Assembly (NCBI RefSeq): GCF_050611725.1
Contig: NZ_JBODJB010000001.1
Coordinates: 2,046,001 to 2,110,000, forward strand
From: Ferruginibacter sp050611725
GTDB taxonomy: Bacteria > Bacteroidota > Bacteroidia > Chitinophagales > Chitinophagaceae
Direction of reading: 5' to 3'
DNA: 64,000 nucleotides
Part shown: piece after piece, positions 36,659-45,512 of the stretch
Position numbering within the stretch: position 1 is the stretch's first letter
Layout: each line of letters begins with the position of its first letter
Notes under the pieces: model-generated
What the model was told of the DNA's origin: nothing
The model's input: only the letters and a program-made list of their open reading frames with translations
Database searches by the model: none
Program-made: the position numbers and the translations under genes

Positions 36659-39049
36659 TTATTGAAGCAAACTAAGTTGATTGCCCCCGGTAACAGTAAA
36701 GTTCGCAAAGTTAGAAACCGAAATGCTTCTGCACGAAGTAATAGAATTTAAAATAACGGTACCTGTATTAATGATCACATCTGTGTTGGCATCCGGTACA
36801 ACGCCACAACTCCAGTTTGCCGGATTTTCCCATTCTGTAGTACCACCTGCACCTGTCCACGTATCCGTAAATTTTAAAATAAATGTATTGCTGTAGGTGC
36901 TGTTGTTTACCAAACATCTGTATTCATATCCATACCAGGATGACGGAATATTGTTTAATAAAAGAATGGCAGATGAAGTGCCGGAATGATTTGCTCCGTC
37001 TGTAACATTTGCAAAACCACTCCCGGTATTTACTTGCCATTGGTAACTGCTGCCCGTGATAGTAGAGATCAATGAAGAATTGATACCACCGGGACAAAGC
37101 ATATAATTAAAACCGGATTTGCTTATTGTACCAGAAGGTGTGGTTACAGATACGGTGCCTAATGCTCCACTGCCAACCACTGCGGTTATCACAGTGTTAG
37201 AAACAACTGTAAACGATGTAGCGGCAATTCCGCCGAAGCTTACAGCCGTTGCGCCTGTAAAGCTTGATCCGGTAATGGTTATAATAGAACCGGTAATTGC
37301 ATTGGTTGGCGTAAAAGAACTGATGGCAGGTGGGCAGCTTGATGCAGCCGTCCATGTAAGAGCACCTTTACCACTAAGGTCTTCATCTACCACAGCATTA
37401 CCTCCACGGCCCGAATAATTCATACCACAGTATGTAGCGTTGCCATTTGGGTTTCCATTGAAACGCACAAACATTCCTCTTTTGGCACCGGAATTATTGG
37501 TATTGTTATAAGGGTATTCTTTTCCTGTATTGGTGATCGTTATGTTCTCAAAAATGAGGTTATAAAAACCATCGCCATTTGTCTTATTAAAATAGATGCC
37601 ATCATTTTTAGAATCGATGATGTCAATATTGTAGAACTTAATATTTCTTACTTGTGTGCCGCTAACATTGGTGCAATAAAGATCAATAGCACCAACAGGA
37701 TTATTATACAGATCGTTGAAAGTACCGCATGAAATTAAAGTGATATCATGAAATACATGTTGGCCGCTGGCGTTGAATGTAACACCCGGAAAAGTATTGT
37801 TAGCTCTAAGGCCAGCTTCAACATTGTCTTTAACGATGATATTATATGCCTGATTATTTCTACCTCCGTAGATAGCAACACCAGAGGCACGCCAGCAATT
37901 TTCAGATGTGTTATAGCGAAAAGTATTATTGTTACATTCCTGACCGTTAGCACACCATATGGCCATATCATCATCGCCATTATTTCTAAAATTACAATGC
38001 TCAACAACAGCATTGGAAGTGCCCTTGCAAAGATTGATGCCATCAGCGTAATTATTACGAAAGCGGCAATTTGATAAGGTAAACCCATCTGCAACGGATG
38101 GTCCCGTACTAGTATAATTAGCGATCCATGCACCACACTCAAAATGCTCTGCCCATACATTTGTAATGGTTGACCCTGATGTATAAACACCGTTAAGAGC
38201 TTTATAAGAATTGCTTCTTGAGGCATTGTTTGTTGTCAGATAAAGACCATCGTAACTGATGTTTGTAGCATATCCCCAAAGCCCGCCATTGTTTGTTGTG
38301 TTGCTGGTGAAATTGATCTGGGTATACCACATACCGGCACCCTGTAGTTTGGTGTTTGCTGTAGTAAATTGAAGTGTGCCGCCAACGCTATATATACCTG
38401 CCGGCAAATAAATTGTTTTCCCGCCATTTGCATTAATGAAGCTTTGTATCGATCCGGAACCCGGATAAACAGCAGCACCTACGGGTGCAGTTACTGCCGG
38501 TGGTACAGGTTCAAGTTCGGCAAAATCAATATATGGGTTGCCGCTTTCTCTCACCAGTTTTAGTTTACCATTCACCGCAATTTTGCTGGGTAATTTGTAA
38601 CGTACCTCATCAAATCGCATTTTAGGGTTTTTATTTGTCACGCCACCATTATTAGGGTTGCCGTTATTCCAAAGAGATTCCCACGACCAGGTGGTAGTTA
38701 AAGTGATACCCGTTATTCGAACATTGTCAACGTACACACCGATCACAGCCGTTTCTCCATTTGGAATAGAATACCTTACCACAAGCCCATCTGCAGTTTC
38801 AATCATCGTCCACTCAACAGCAGCATTTGCAGCAGTCATATTAACACATATTTGATCAGAGGCTTCCGATTGAAGATCTACCTGTGCGTATGACTTGGTC
38901 ATCGCAAATGCACCGTTTGATAAAGTGCCGGTATTGGCTTCATATCTTTTATACGGAGCATCGTAATAACCACGCTGTGCAAATAGACTATAGGAATTGC
39001 CCGCTAGAAATATTCCGATAATTAAAAACCGGGAAAAGATACTGTTCAT
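36659..39049 (-). CDS. Secreted right-handed beta-helix carbohydrate-active enzyme with CBM and IPT/TIG domain
   Basis: The 796-residue protein has a signal peptide (1-24). Residues 30-180 form a CBM6/35-like domain (YEANTGTLSNGA ... YIDFAELEP), then a pectin-lyase-fold domain (IYLPAGIYSVGGTLQF, KLQGAGMWYTQINF). The paired motifs NYADGINLCKGTSN and NNGDDDMAIWC resemble the acidic active-site motifs of GH87 (alpha-1,3-glucanase/mycodextranase) enzymes, so a GH87-like or related lyase activity is suggested. An IPT/TIG domain (SFTPTNAITGSIITITGSSF) follows, ending in WTGAGGTTEWENPANWSCG and a short beta segment. No T9SS sorting domain is visible at the C terminus, unlike the two other lyases here. 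Substrate uncertain. Confidence 0.7.
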   Translation of the reverse strand: MNSIFSRFLIIGIFLAGNSYSLFAQRGYYDAPYKRYEANTGTLSNGAFAMTKSYAQVDLQSEASDQICVNMTAANAAVEWTMIETADGLVVRYSIPNGETAVIGVYVDNVRITGITLTTTWSWESLWNNGNPNNGGVTNKNPKMRFDEVRYKLPSKIAVNGKLKLVRESGNPYIDFAELEPVPPAVTAPVGAAVYPGSGSIQSFINANGGKTIYLPAGIYSVGGTLQFTTANTKLQGAGMWYTQINFTSNTTNNGGLWGYATNISYDGLYLTTNNASRSNSYKALNGVYTSGSTITNVWAEHFECGAWIANYTSTGPSVADGFTLSNCRFRNNYADGINLCKGTSNAVVEHCNFRNNGDDDMAIWCANGQECNNNTFRYNTSENCWRASGVAIYGGRNNQAYNIIVKDNVEAGLRANNTFPGVTFNASGQHVFHDITLISCGTFNDLYNNPVGAIDLYCTNVSGTQVRNIKFYNIDIIDSKNDGIYFNKTNGDGFYNLIFENITITNTGKEYPYNNTNNSGAKRGMFVRFNGNPNGNATYCGMNYSGRGGNAVVDEDLSGKGALTWTAASSCPPAISSFTPTNAITGSIITITGSSFTGATAVSFGGIAATSFTVVSNTVITAVVGSGALGTVSVTTPSGTISKSGFNYMLCPGGINSSLISTITGSSYQWQVNTGSGFANVTDGANHSGTSSAILLLNNIPSSWYGYEYRCLVNNSTYSNTFILKFTDTWTGAGGTTEWENPANWSCGVVPDANTDVIINTGTVILNSITSCRSISVSNFANFTVTGGNQLSLLQ

Positions 39050-39707
39050 TCAATATAAAATTAGACGTTTCAGTGCTCTGATAGAGCACAGTTTTTCATG
39101 CTTCGTTGCCTCAAAATATTTATAGCAAGCCTGACAGATCAGCAAAGCTAACACGAATAAAAAAATGGACAACTTATATACAATATATATAGCTAATATT
39201 TATAAAGAAGTTGATTGTTTATTTATAAGTATTTGATTTTCATTTATATAAAAATAGATAAAAATAATTTATATATTAATTGAACAATGGTAAGTATAAC
39301 CACAAATACGAGATTAAGGGCAGTAAAACTTATGTTTTAGTAGTTTGTTAAAGATCGATAAATAGGTAAAATGATACTAATTAGCGTCCGATGCTGTTCT
39401 GATCTTTTAATCAGGATCATTATAATGCCTCGAATGAAGGACTATAATTGTAAGAGTCTTAATAAAAAGCCGTCCTTACTTTGGCTTATGTTGCAAATAA
39501 GGGTGGAGGATGGTATCCAGTATTTAGAAGAGACTGTTAATTATGTAATTTTTTTTAAAAGTCATGTAACATTTGCTCCAGAGCATTAAGATACCTTGCA
39601 CTCGAGAAATAGTAAACAAAAGTTTAGTTGCCAAAATTTAAACAATTTGTGGCAATATTTTTGAAGTACGCTCTCGTAATCCGATTTATAAACTAAAAAA
39701 TCAAAAA
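39050..39707. other. Long AT-rich intergenic region
   Basis: About 658 bases without a convincing gene. A hairpin, CAGTGCTC TGAT AGAGCAC, lies at 39071-39089 with a T-run after it on the plus strand, 20-40 bases before the start of the beta-helix gene; it could fold in that leader. The centre is very AT-rich. The right end must hold the promoter of the porin gene. A 72-codon frame at 39371-39589 has no recognisable features and is not called. Confidence 0.4.
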
Positions 39708-40400
39708 ATGAAAACTCTAATTACTGGGTTAGCTGTATTCCTGATCTTAACTAACGCCAATGCACAGACCGTTTACGTGCAAGGTGGACTGAATCTTGCA
39801 AACATTACAACAACCAATAGTGGTAACACCGAAGAAAATAAATTGCTGCCTACTTTTAATGTAGGTTTTATGGGAAGATTTGGTTTGTCCAAAGTGGTAG
39901 ATCTTGAAGCAGGCTTGCTCTTTACTGGGAAAGGCTCTAAGGCAGAGACCTTTTTTAACGGCGGAACTGATTATGTGAAAACCCGTTTTAATCCTTTGTA
40001 TATAGAATTACCTTTGAATGTAGTAGTAACAGTACCATTCAACAAAACCAGTGCCTCAGGTTTTTTCTTTAATGCCGGTCCCTATGTTGCAGTTGGTATT
40101 GCAGGTAAATCAAAAGTAGATACCAAGTTTGGCCCGTTAACTACATCTTCTACAGAAGATATTAAGTTTGCCAATGATGATCCGTTTACATCTGAACAAG
40201 ATGATGCCGCTTATGACAAACTTAAGAGATTTGATTATGGTTTGAACATAGGCGGGGGTGTTAAAATGAAAAGCGTCATCTTAAAAGCGAATTACGGCTT
40301 TGGGTTGGCTAAAATTAATTCAACTGCTGGAGATAATAATGCGAACGATAAGAACAAGTACAGAACATTGAGTATTTCTGTTGGTATACCATTGAATTAG
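39708..40400 (+). CDS. Outer-membrane beta-barrel porin family protein
   Basis: The 230-residue protein has a signal peptide (1-19, ending NANAQ). Strands with alternating hydrophobic residues and aromatic belts (YVQGGLNLANITTT, DLEAGLLFTGKG, FNPLYIELPLNVVV) and the last strand YRTLSISVGIPLN fit an eight-stranded OMP_b-brl_2 type barrel. The family is common in Bacteroidota, and its transport role is unknown. It is transcribed alone: a rho-independent terminator follows at 40423-40447. Confidence 0.78.
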   Translation: MKTLITGLAVFLILTNANAQTVYVQGGLNLANITTTNSGNTEENKLLPTFNVGFMGRFGLSKVVDLEAGLLFTGKGSKAETFFNGGTDYVKTRFNPLYIELPLNVVVTVPFNKTSASGFFFNAGPYVAVGIAGKSKVDTKFGPLTTSSTEDIKFANDDPFTSEQDDAAYDKLKRFDYGLNIGGGVKMKSVILKANYGFGLAKINSTAGDNNANDKNKYRTLSISVGIPLN

Positions 40401-40422
40401 TTTAACTCCAATAAAAAATGAG

Positions 40423-40447
40423 CGGCACTTCTGGTGCCGTTTTTTTT
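40423..40447 (+). terminator. Rho-independent terminator of the porin gene
   Basis: Stem CGGCAC / GTGCCG is followed by seven or more T residues, 23 bases after the stop codon of the barrel protein gene. Confidence 0.82.
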
Positions 40448-40645
40448 ATTCTACAAAGTATTGAGCATTAATGAACAATTCATACTACTAAACAGAAAGC
40501 AGCAAGGAGCCTTGAAATGCACAGGTAGGGGGCTTTACCTGACATAAAGCACAGTTTAAATTTCTATATTTTTTTTGCAAAATTCGACAATATTATTGTA
40601 TCTTAAAATCTGCTAAACCTTCTCCATTCACTAAAACCTTATACC

Positions 40646-41422
40646 ATGACTAAAGTATTTCTGCTACTTCTGTCTGTAGCAACCCTTCAAGCTAATTCAC
40701 AAAACACAAAAGACACAACAGGTGTAACAAAAAACCTGGTAAAACTGAATCTTTCAAGCCTTGTTGTAGGCAATTACATGGCACAATATGAAAGAGTAAT
40801 TGGCAAACGTAGTTCGTTAGCACTTGCCATTGGCTATGCCCCAAACGCAAGTTTACCGTTTAAAAATGCTCTGCTAGATCAGTTCGGAGATAACCAAGAT
40901 GCCAAGGAGGCCATTGAAAGCACGGTTTATACTAAATGGACTTACACGCTGGAATACCGTTACTACCTGGGCAAGAAAGGTGCTCCTAAAGGATTTTACG
41001 TAGCTCCTTTTGCCAGGTATATGAGTATGGAGTTAGACCATGAGTTTCGTTTTACACCTAGTGATAACATACGCCATACTGCTGCTATTCACAGTAAGTT
41101 CAATGCATTTGGAGGCGGTGTAATGTTTGGTACACAATGGTTGATCAAGAAAAATTGGGGAATCGATTTTTGGATCGTTGGTGGTTTTTATGGATCAGAC
41201 ATCAATGCCAAGTTTCACGGTACTGATCCAATCGGAGGTCTTGATGCCCAGGATATGGCAGACCTGGAAGCAGATATTGAAGATGTTGATCTACCCGGTT
41301 TTACTATTGACGCAACTGTAACACAACATCCAAGTGGAGCGCCAGCTACAGCCGATGCTACACTAAAAGGCAATTGGTATGGATTGAGGGGTGCCGGTAT
41401 ATGTGTAGTGTATAGATTCTAA
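40646..41422 (+). CDS. DUF3575-type outer-membrane beta-barrel protein
   Basis: The 258-residue protein has a signal peptide (1-18, ending ANSQN). KLNLSSLVVGNYMAQYERVIGKRSSLALAIGY and YTLEYRYYLGKKGAPKGFYVAPFARYMS match the DUF3575 barrel pattern. A late strand (WYGLRGAGICVVYRF) ends with the terminal phenylalanine typical of outer-membrane barrels. An acidic insertion (DMADLEADIEDVDLPG) could form an extracellular loop. Function unknown. It ends in a strong bidirectional terminator. Confidence 0.75.
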   Translation: MTKVFLLLLSVATLQANSQNTKDTTGVTKNLVKLNLSSLVVGNYMAQYERVIGKRSSLALAIGYAPNASLPFKNALLDQFGDNQDAKEAIESTVYTKWTYTLEYRYYLGKKGAPKGFYVAPFARYMSMELDHEFRFTPSDNIRHTAAIHSKFNAFGGGVMFGTQWLIKKNWGIDFWIVGGFYGSDINAKFHGTDPIGGLDAQDMADLEADIEDVDLPGFTIDATVTQHPSGAPATADATLKGNWYGLRGAGICVVYRF

Positions 41423-41478
41423 CGATCATTGGTATCGCAAAACAATTAAGATGCTATAATAAAAAGAGCACTTCATAA

Positions 41479-41527
41479 AAATAAATCCTCGTCTCAAAAT
41501 GTTGGAGACGAGGATTTATTTTTTTAT
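41479..41527. terminator. Strong bidirectional terminator
   Basis: A perfect 17-bp stem, AAATAAATCCTCGTCTC (41479-41495) / GAGACGAGGATTTATTT (41505-41521), has a nine-base loop and T-runs on both sides. It separates the convergent DUF3575 gene and the 41549-42112 gene. Confidence 0.88.
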
Positions 41528-41548
41528 AAAGCAAATAGGGATATATTT

Positions 41549-42112
41549 TTATTCCCATCTACTGATACTTACTCGAACTTCATTTTCAAGTGAATTTCCA
41601 TATTTGTTTGGAATCTTTATGAAGATATGTACATTCGAAAATTTTTTTGAAGTTGCTTTCTTGTTCAATACAACTTCCAACTCTATCAATCCTTCTGCGC
41701 CGGAAGTAACAGATTTTAACGTTCCAAAACTGTAAACACCTTTTTTCAGCGACTCTGTTAAACGCTTTCCGAAATCTCCTGCATCTGCATTATTATCAAA
41801 TTTAGCGAAGCTGAAATTTGCTTTATAAGTATCTCCATCTTTATAATGGGTAATATACGCATCTGAGGATAAGAGTATAGGTTTTTTGATAGCGAAATAT
41901 TCTGCACCATCTTCCGCATCAGCTTTTTCTATTGCATCACCCTTATAAGCAGATAGATTACTACCAATGTTTTCAATTAAATCTTTTATTTGGGTTACAA
42001 TTTTTTGGTATTGGATAGTGTTTTTATATTCTGCAGAACTTTGGCTTTTTACTTGTACCGTAAATAAGGTTGATGCCAATAATAGTATGAACAAAGGATA
42101 ACAGTGTTTCAT
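41549..42112 (-). CDS. Hypothetical secreted protein
   Basis: The 187-residue protein has a signal peptide (1-23, ending VKSQ). The mature part has a helical start (IVTQIKDLIENIGSNLSAYKGD) and later strands (EGLIELEVVLNKKATSKKFSNVHIFIKIP). No family recognised; no catalytic motif. Convergent with the DUF3575 gene across a strong terminator. Likely periplasmic. Confidence 0.5.
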   Translation of the reverse strand: MKHCYPLFILLLASTLFTVQVKSQSSAEYKNTIQYQKIVTQIKDLIENIGSNLSAYKGDAIEKADAEDGAEYFAIKKPILLSSDAYITHYKDGDTYKANFSFAKFDNNADAGDFGKRLTESLKKGVYSFGTLKSVTSGAEGLIELEVVLNKKATSKKFSNVHIFIKIPNKYGNSLENEVRVSISRWE

Positions 42113-42510
42113 AAAAATTATTTTTTCTTACTAATATAATAAAAAATATTTCAAAGTACCTACACAGTAAATTAAAATTTAATGTCTATTGGTTGTATCC
42201 TCAAACAATTCCTAAATATGTCTCCTGCATGGGAAGTAGTACAATTTAATGTGACAGTGTTAGCTTAAAGAGACAATGGTACCAGTGGAGTGGCGTTACT
42301 GCGAAAAGTTTGTTATTGCCGGTTTATGAAAATATAGAATTATCTACGGGGGCATAAAAAATAACATTAAATGTTGTTTAGCTGATAGTTAAGATCAAAA
42401 ATAAAAGTCCCGAATTTTATGTTCCGAGACTTTTTTTATAAATATCAACCGTGTAATCAAATCATTTCTTACGAGTTATTGGCTGATAGTGTCATTAAAT
42501 ATCTATAGAG
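42113..42510. other. Intergenic region with a terminator and a shared 30-bp segment
   Basis: No gene. A hairpin at 42403-42437 (AAGTCCCGAA / TTCCGAGACTT with one bulge, then seven T) reads as a plus-strand terminator. The segment at about 42220-42250 (GTCTCCTGCATGGGAAGT...) resembles 47034-47062, so a diverged dispersed repeat is likely. Confidence 0.4.
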
Positions 42511-43059
42511 CTACATTGTTTTTTTTCCTGTCGTTTTAGTTGTATCTGCTACTGGAGGGGCATCACCTAACATTCCCATTTGTGCCATCATACTCATTGC
42601 ATCAAAAATTCCCCAACGTTCTACGGCCTTATCTCCCTTAATTATAACTATATCTATACCATCCATTGTAAATGCTTTATTAGTTGCAGGCATTTTTCCC
42701 ATAGGGCCAGAATTGGTTCCATTTAATGTAACATAAGAAACCACGGTATCTCCCTGTGCAATCATAAATTTAGTTGTCATTTTTACATCAGGCATACCGG
42801 TAAACATATTAGTAAATTGTGCCTTCAAATCAGCAATACCTTTTCCAGTGTGACCTTGGTCGGGGTTGTGGTCAATAAAATCAGGTACGCAAAATGAATC
42901 GATCATAGCAGTGTTATGTGCATTAATTACTTGATCGTAAAATTGCTGCATTCTCATCTTGTTGTGAGTTTCGTTGTCTGATGTTTGTGTTTCGGCAACT
43001 TTATTGTTACATGAGTACAAACCTGCAGCTATAACTAATAATAAAAGATTTTTTTTCAT
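42511..43059 (-). CDS. SnoaL-like (ester cyclase type) lipoprotein
   Basis: The 182-residue protein has a lipobox near LYSC (cysteine at residue 17). The mature part matches the SnoaL-like/ester cyclase fold: FYDQVINAHNTAMIDSFCVPDFIDHNP, DLKAQFTNMFTGMPDVKMTTKFMIAQGDTVV and a final VIIKGDKAVERWGIFDAMSMM. Such NTF2-like domains act as cyclases or as ligand-binding pockets; SnoaL itself uses an aspartate for aldol cyclisation. The lipid anchor suggests a periplasmic or outer-membrane location, which is unusual for a polyketide cyclase; a binding or stress role is more likely. It stands alone. Confidence 0.75.
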   Translation of the reverse strand: MKKNLLLLVIAAGLYSCNNKVAETQTSDNETHNKMRMQQFYDQVINAHNTAMIDSFCVPDFIDHNPDQGHTGKGIADLKAQFTNMFTGMPDVKMTTKFMIAQGDTVVSYVTLNGTNSGPMGKMPATNKAFTMDGIDIVIIKGDKAVERWGIFDAMSMMAQMGMLGDAPPVADTTKTTGKKTM

Positions 43060-43240
43060 ACAAATAGGTTTAATGGTTAACAGATAAAAATAAAAATTGA
43101 AATTGAGAATTGCAAGTTTTAGTGATTAGTTTTTTAGCTTTCAAAATTGATTTAATTGTATAAATGAATAGCTATTGACTTGCTGAGAGAAAATTTGTAT
43201 TTTGTATCTGATATTAGTTTTACATATATAAATAATCATC

Positions 43241-45286
43241 ATGAAAAATTGCATATTGTTTATTTTACTATTAGTATTTTTTTGTAGCTCGTTGTTTGCA
43301 CAAGTTAAAATTGGAGCTCCCGGTGCTCCGGTTAGTAGTGCCGTTTTAGAATTGTCTAGTACAGACAAAGGTTTGCTAATTCCTCAAATGACCAATGCCG
43401 AAAGAGATTTAATAGTAAGCCCGGCTACAGGTTTAATGATCTATCAAACAGATAATACTGCGGGGTTTTATTATTATAGTGGAACCAAATGGTATTCGTT
43501 TTCACCTGCATCGGATATAGCCTTGCCTTTATATAAATATCAATCTGAGCAAAGTGCTACACTTTTAAGTTTAACCAATACATCAGATAAAGGAGTTGAA
43601 GGTGCAATTCAGGGAATTTCTGATAGTAAAGATGATAATGCGACAGCAATTACCGGAATTCTATCATCTAATAGTCCCGGTGCATTTTCAAGTGCAATTC
43701 GAGGGATAAATAATGGAACAGGCAGTACAGGTATAGGTGTTTGGGGGTCTCAAGCCGGTGGAGGCTGGGGTGTTTATGCATCGAGTAATTCAGGCTCTGG
43801 ATTATATGCAACAAGTGTTTCAGGTCCGGCAGGTTCTTTTTTTATTAATACAAATACAAATGCAAGTAATGCAATTGAAGCTACTACAAATGGTTTAGGT
43901 GGTGCCGGGAATTTTTCAAATACAAATTCAAGTAATACAAATGCAAATGTTTTTAAAGTAAGTACTAATGGTAGTGGCAATAATTTAAATTCCCAATTGG
44001 GAAATGCAAGTTTCTTTACGGTAAATAATACGCTTTCGGTTGGTGCTGCAGTTAGAGCAGAGATAGATTCTAAATGGGGAAACTATGGAGCTGCAGCTGT
44101 AATTGGTATTGCAAAAGGAACAGGTGGCTATGCAGGATATTTTCATGCAGATAATCCGGCGAGTACTTCAGCTGCTCTAACGGCGGTTTCAGAAGGTACC
44201 GGAGATGGTGTTGCTGCATTTGCCGCAAACTCCGGCGATGCACTGGAAGGTCGTGTAAGCGGTACCGGTAGTGGTATATATGCATGGGTGCCTACAAATG
44301 GATTGGGAAGGGCAGCACGTTTCAATATTTATAATGAGAATAACACCAACAATGTATTAAGTGCTACTACTGTTGGTTTGGGAGATGCAGGTAATTTCTT
44401 TGTTAATAATACTAATGGTACCTCAGCTGCAGTTAGAGGGGAAATAAATAGCCAGTATTCAAATTATGGAACTGCTGCCATTATGGGTATTAGTTCGGGA
44501 ACAGGAGGAAGCGCAGGATATTTTGAGATATCAAATGCATCAAGCCCACGACCTACATTGCATGCAGTCAATAATGGTACTGGGGAAGCGGTGGTTGCCT
44601 CGGCTACCGGTAGCGGTAATTGCTTCGAAGCTTCTAATTATGGAACGGGTTATGCTTTATATGGTTGGCTACCAACTACCAGCAATGGGAAGGTATGCCG
44701 GCTTTATAATATCAACTCTTCAAATACAAACGTAGTTTTAAGTGTGGAATCCAGAAGCTCCGGAAACTTAGCGATTTTTAAAAGTGGCAGCCCAAGCCCT
44801 TTAAATGTTGCACGTATCGACGCAACAGGTAAGATCTTTGCAAATGGTGGATTTCAAGCTAGTGGGGCAGATGTTGCTGAGTATTTTGAAGTAGAAGGTG
44901 CTAAAGTGAATTATGAAACTGGTGATGTATTAGTGATATCGCAAACGAGTAACCGAAAAATAGAAAAATCATCTTCTGCTTATTCTTCTTTAGTAGCGGG
45001 TGTTTATGCTACTAAACCAGGTTTGACTTTAACTGAAAATAATTCAACAGACGGTGATTTTGAAACGCTGGTTCCAATGGGAGTTCTTGGCGTAATTCCA
45101 ACAAAGGTATGTACTGAGGGAGGTGAGATAAAGAGAGGAGATATTTTAGTGACTTCATCTATATCAGGTGTTGCAATGAAAGCGGATATATCTAAAGTAC
45201 TATCTTGGCAGATCATCGGTAAAGCTTTAGAAGAGTACAGCGACAAAGGAATAAAGAAGATCAATGTATTAGTAAATGTAAAATAA
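43241..45286 (+). CDS. Secreted tail-fibre-like protein with G2-like C-terminal part
   Basis: The 681-residue protein has a signal peptide (1-20, ending LFAQV). GAPVSSAVLELSSTDKGLLIPQMTNAERD at residues 28-58 is the collar segment shared with the next two genes. The middle consists of degenerate repeats (GSTGIGVWGSQAGGGWGVYASS; SAAVRGEINSQYSNYGTAAIMGIS) of phage tail-fibre style, rich in G, S, T, A and N. The C-terminal 150 residues (SGADVAEYFEV...GDVLVISQTSNRKIEKS...LVAGVYATKPG) resemble the autoproteolytic peptidase G2-type chaperone domain. No T9SS domain is visible. It faces the 45513-46949 gene convergently. Function unknown; a surface fibre or adhesin is suggested. Confidence 0.6.
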   Translation: MKNCILFILLLVFFCSSLFAQVKIGAPGAPVSSAVLELSSTDKGLLIPQMTNAERDLIVSPATGLMIYQTDNTAGFYYYSGTKWYSFSPASDIALPLYKYQSEQSATLLSLTNTSDKGVEGAIQGISDSKDDNATAITGILSSNSPGAFSSAIRGINNGTGSTGIGVWGSQAGGGWGVYASSNSGSGLYATSVSGPAGSFFINTNTNASNAIEATTNGLGGAGNFSNTNSSNTNANVFKVSTNGSGNNLNSQLGNASFFTVNNTLSVGAAVRAEIDSKWGNYGAAAVIGIAKGTGGYAGYFHADNPASTSAALTAVSEGTGDGVAAFAANSGDALEGRVSGTGSGIYAWVPTNGLGRAARFNIYNENNTNNVLSATTVGLGDAGNFFVNNTNGTSAAVRGEINSQYSNYGTAAIMGISSGTGGSAGYFEISNASSPRPTLHAVNNGTGEAVVASATGSGNCFEASNYGTGYALYGWLPTTSNGKVCRLYNINSSNTNVVLSVESRSSGNLAIFKSGSPSPLNVARIDATGKIFANGGFQASGADVAEYFEVEGAKVNYETGDVLVISQTSNRKIEKSSSAYSSLVAGVYATKPGLTLTENNSTDGDFETLVPMGVLGVIPTKVCTEGGEIKRGDILVTSSISGVAMKADISKVLSWQIIGKALEEYSDKGIKKINVLVNVK

Positions 45287-45331
45287 AATGTCTTTTTTAT
45301 TTTCTCTCAAATGCAGACCTATGGCGTGAAC

Positions 45332-45410
45332 TTATGCGTTACTTGATCTTAAATTATAAGTTAAGAAACTCGTGGCAAAGGTCGGGAGAACTCCGCAGGT
45401 TATGCTCCAA
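45332..45410 (+). repeat. Diverged intergenic repeat, copy 1 of 2
   Basis: About 79 bases (beginning CTTATGCGTTACTTGATCTT) resemble 47202-47280, in the same orientation and with many substitutions. One copy lies on each side of the S74-domain gene. Confidence 0.55.
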
Positions 45411-45512
45411 CTAGGGATTTACAAATCAGTAATGTTGTTTTTGATTATGTAAATATGACCTGAGTTGCAAACTCAATACAGCGCAGCCTGAGACTACGGG
45501 TAGCTGGGAAAA

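Noticed and set aside
39371..39589. 72-codon open frame in the long intergenic region
   Set aside because: No recognisable domain, no promoter element and unusual composition (many cysteine, isoleucine and arginine codons). A chance frame is more likely.
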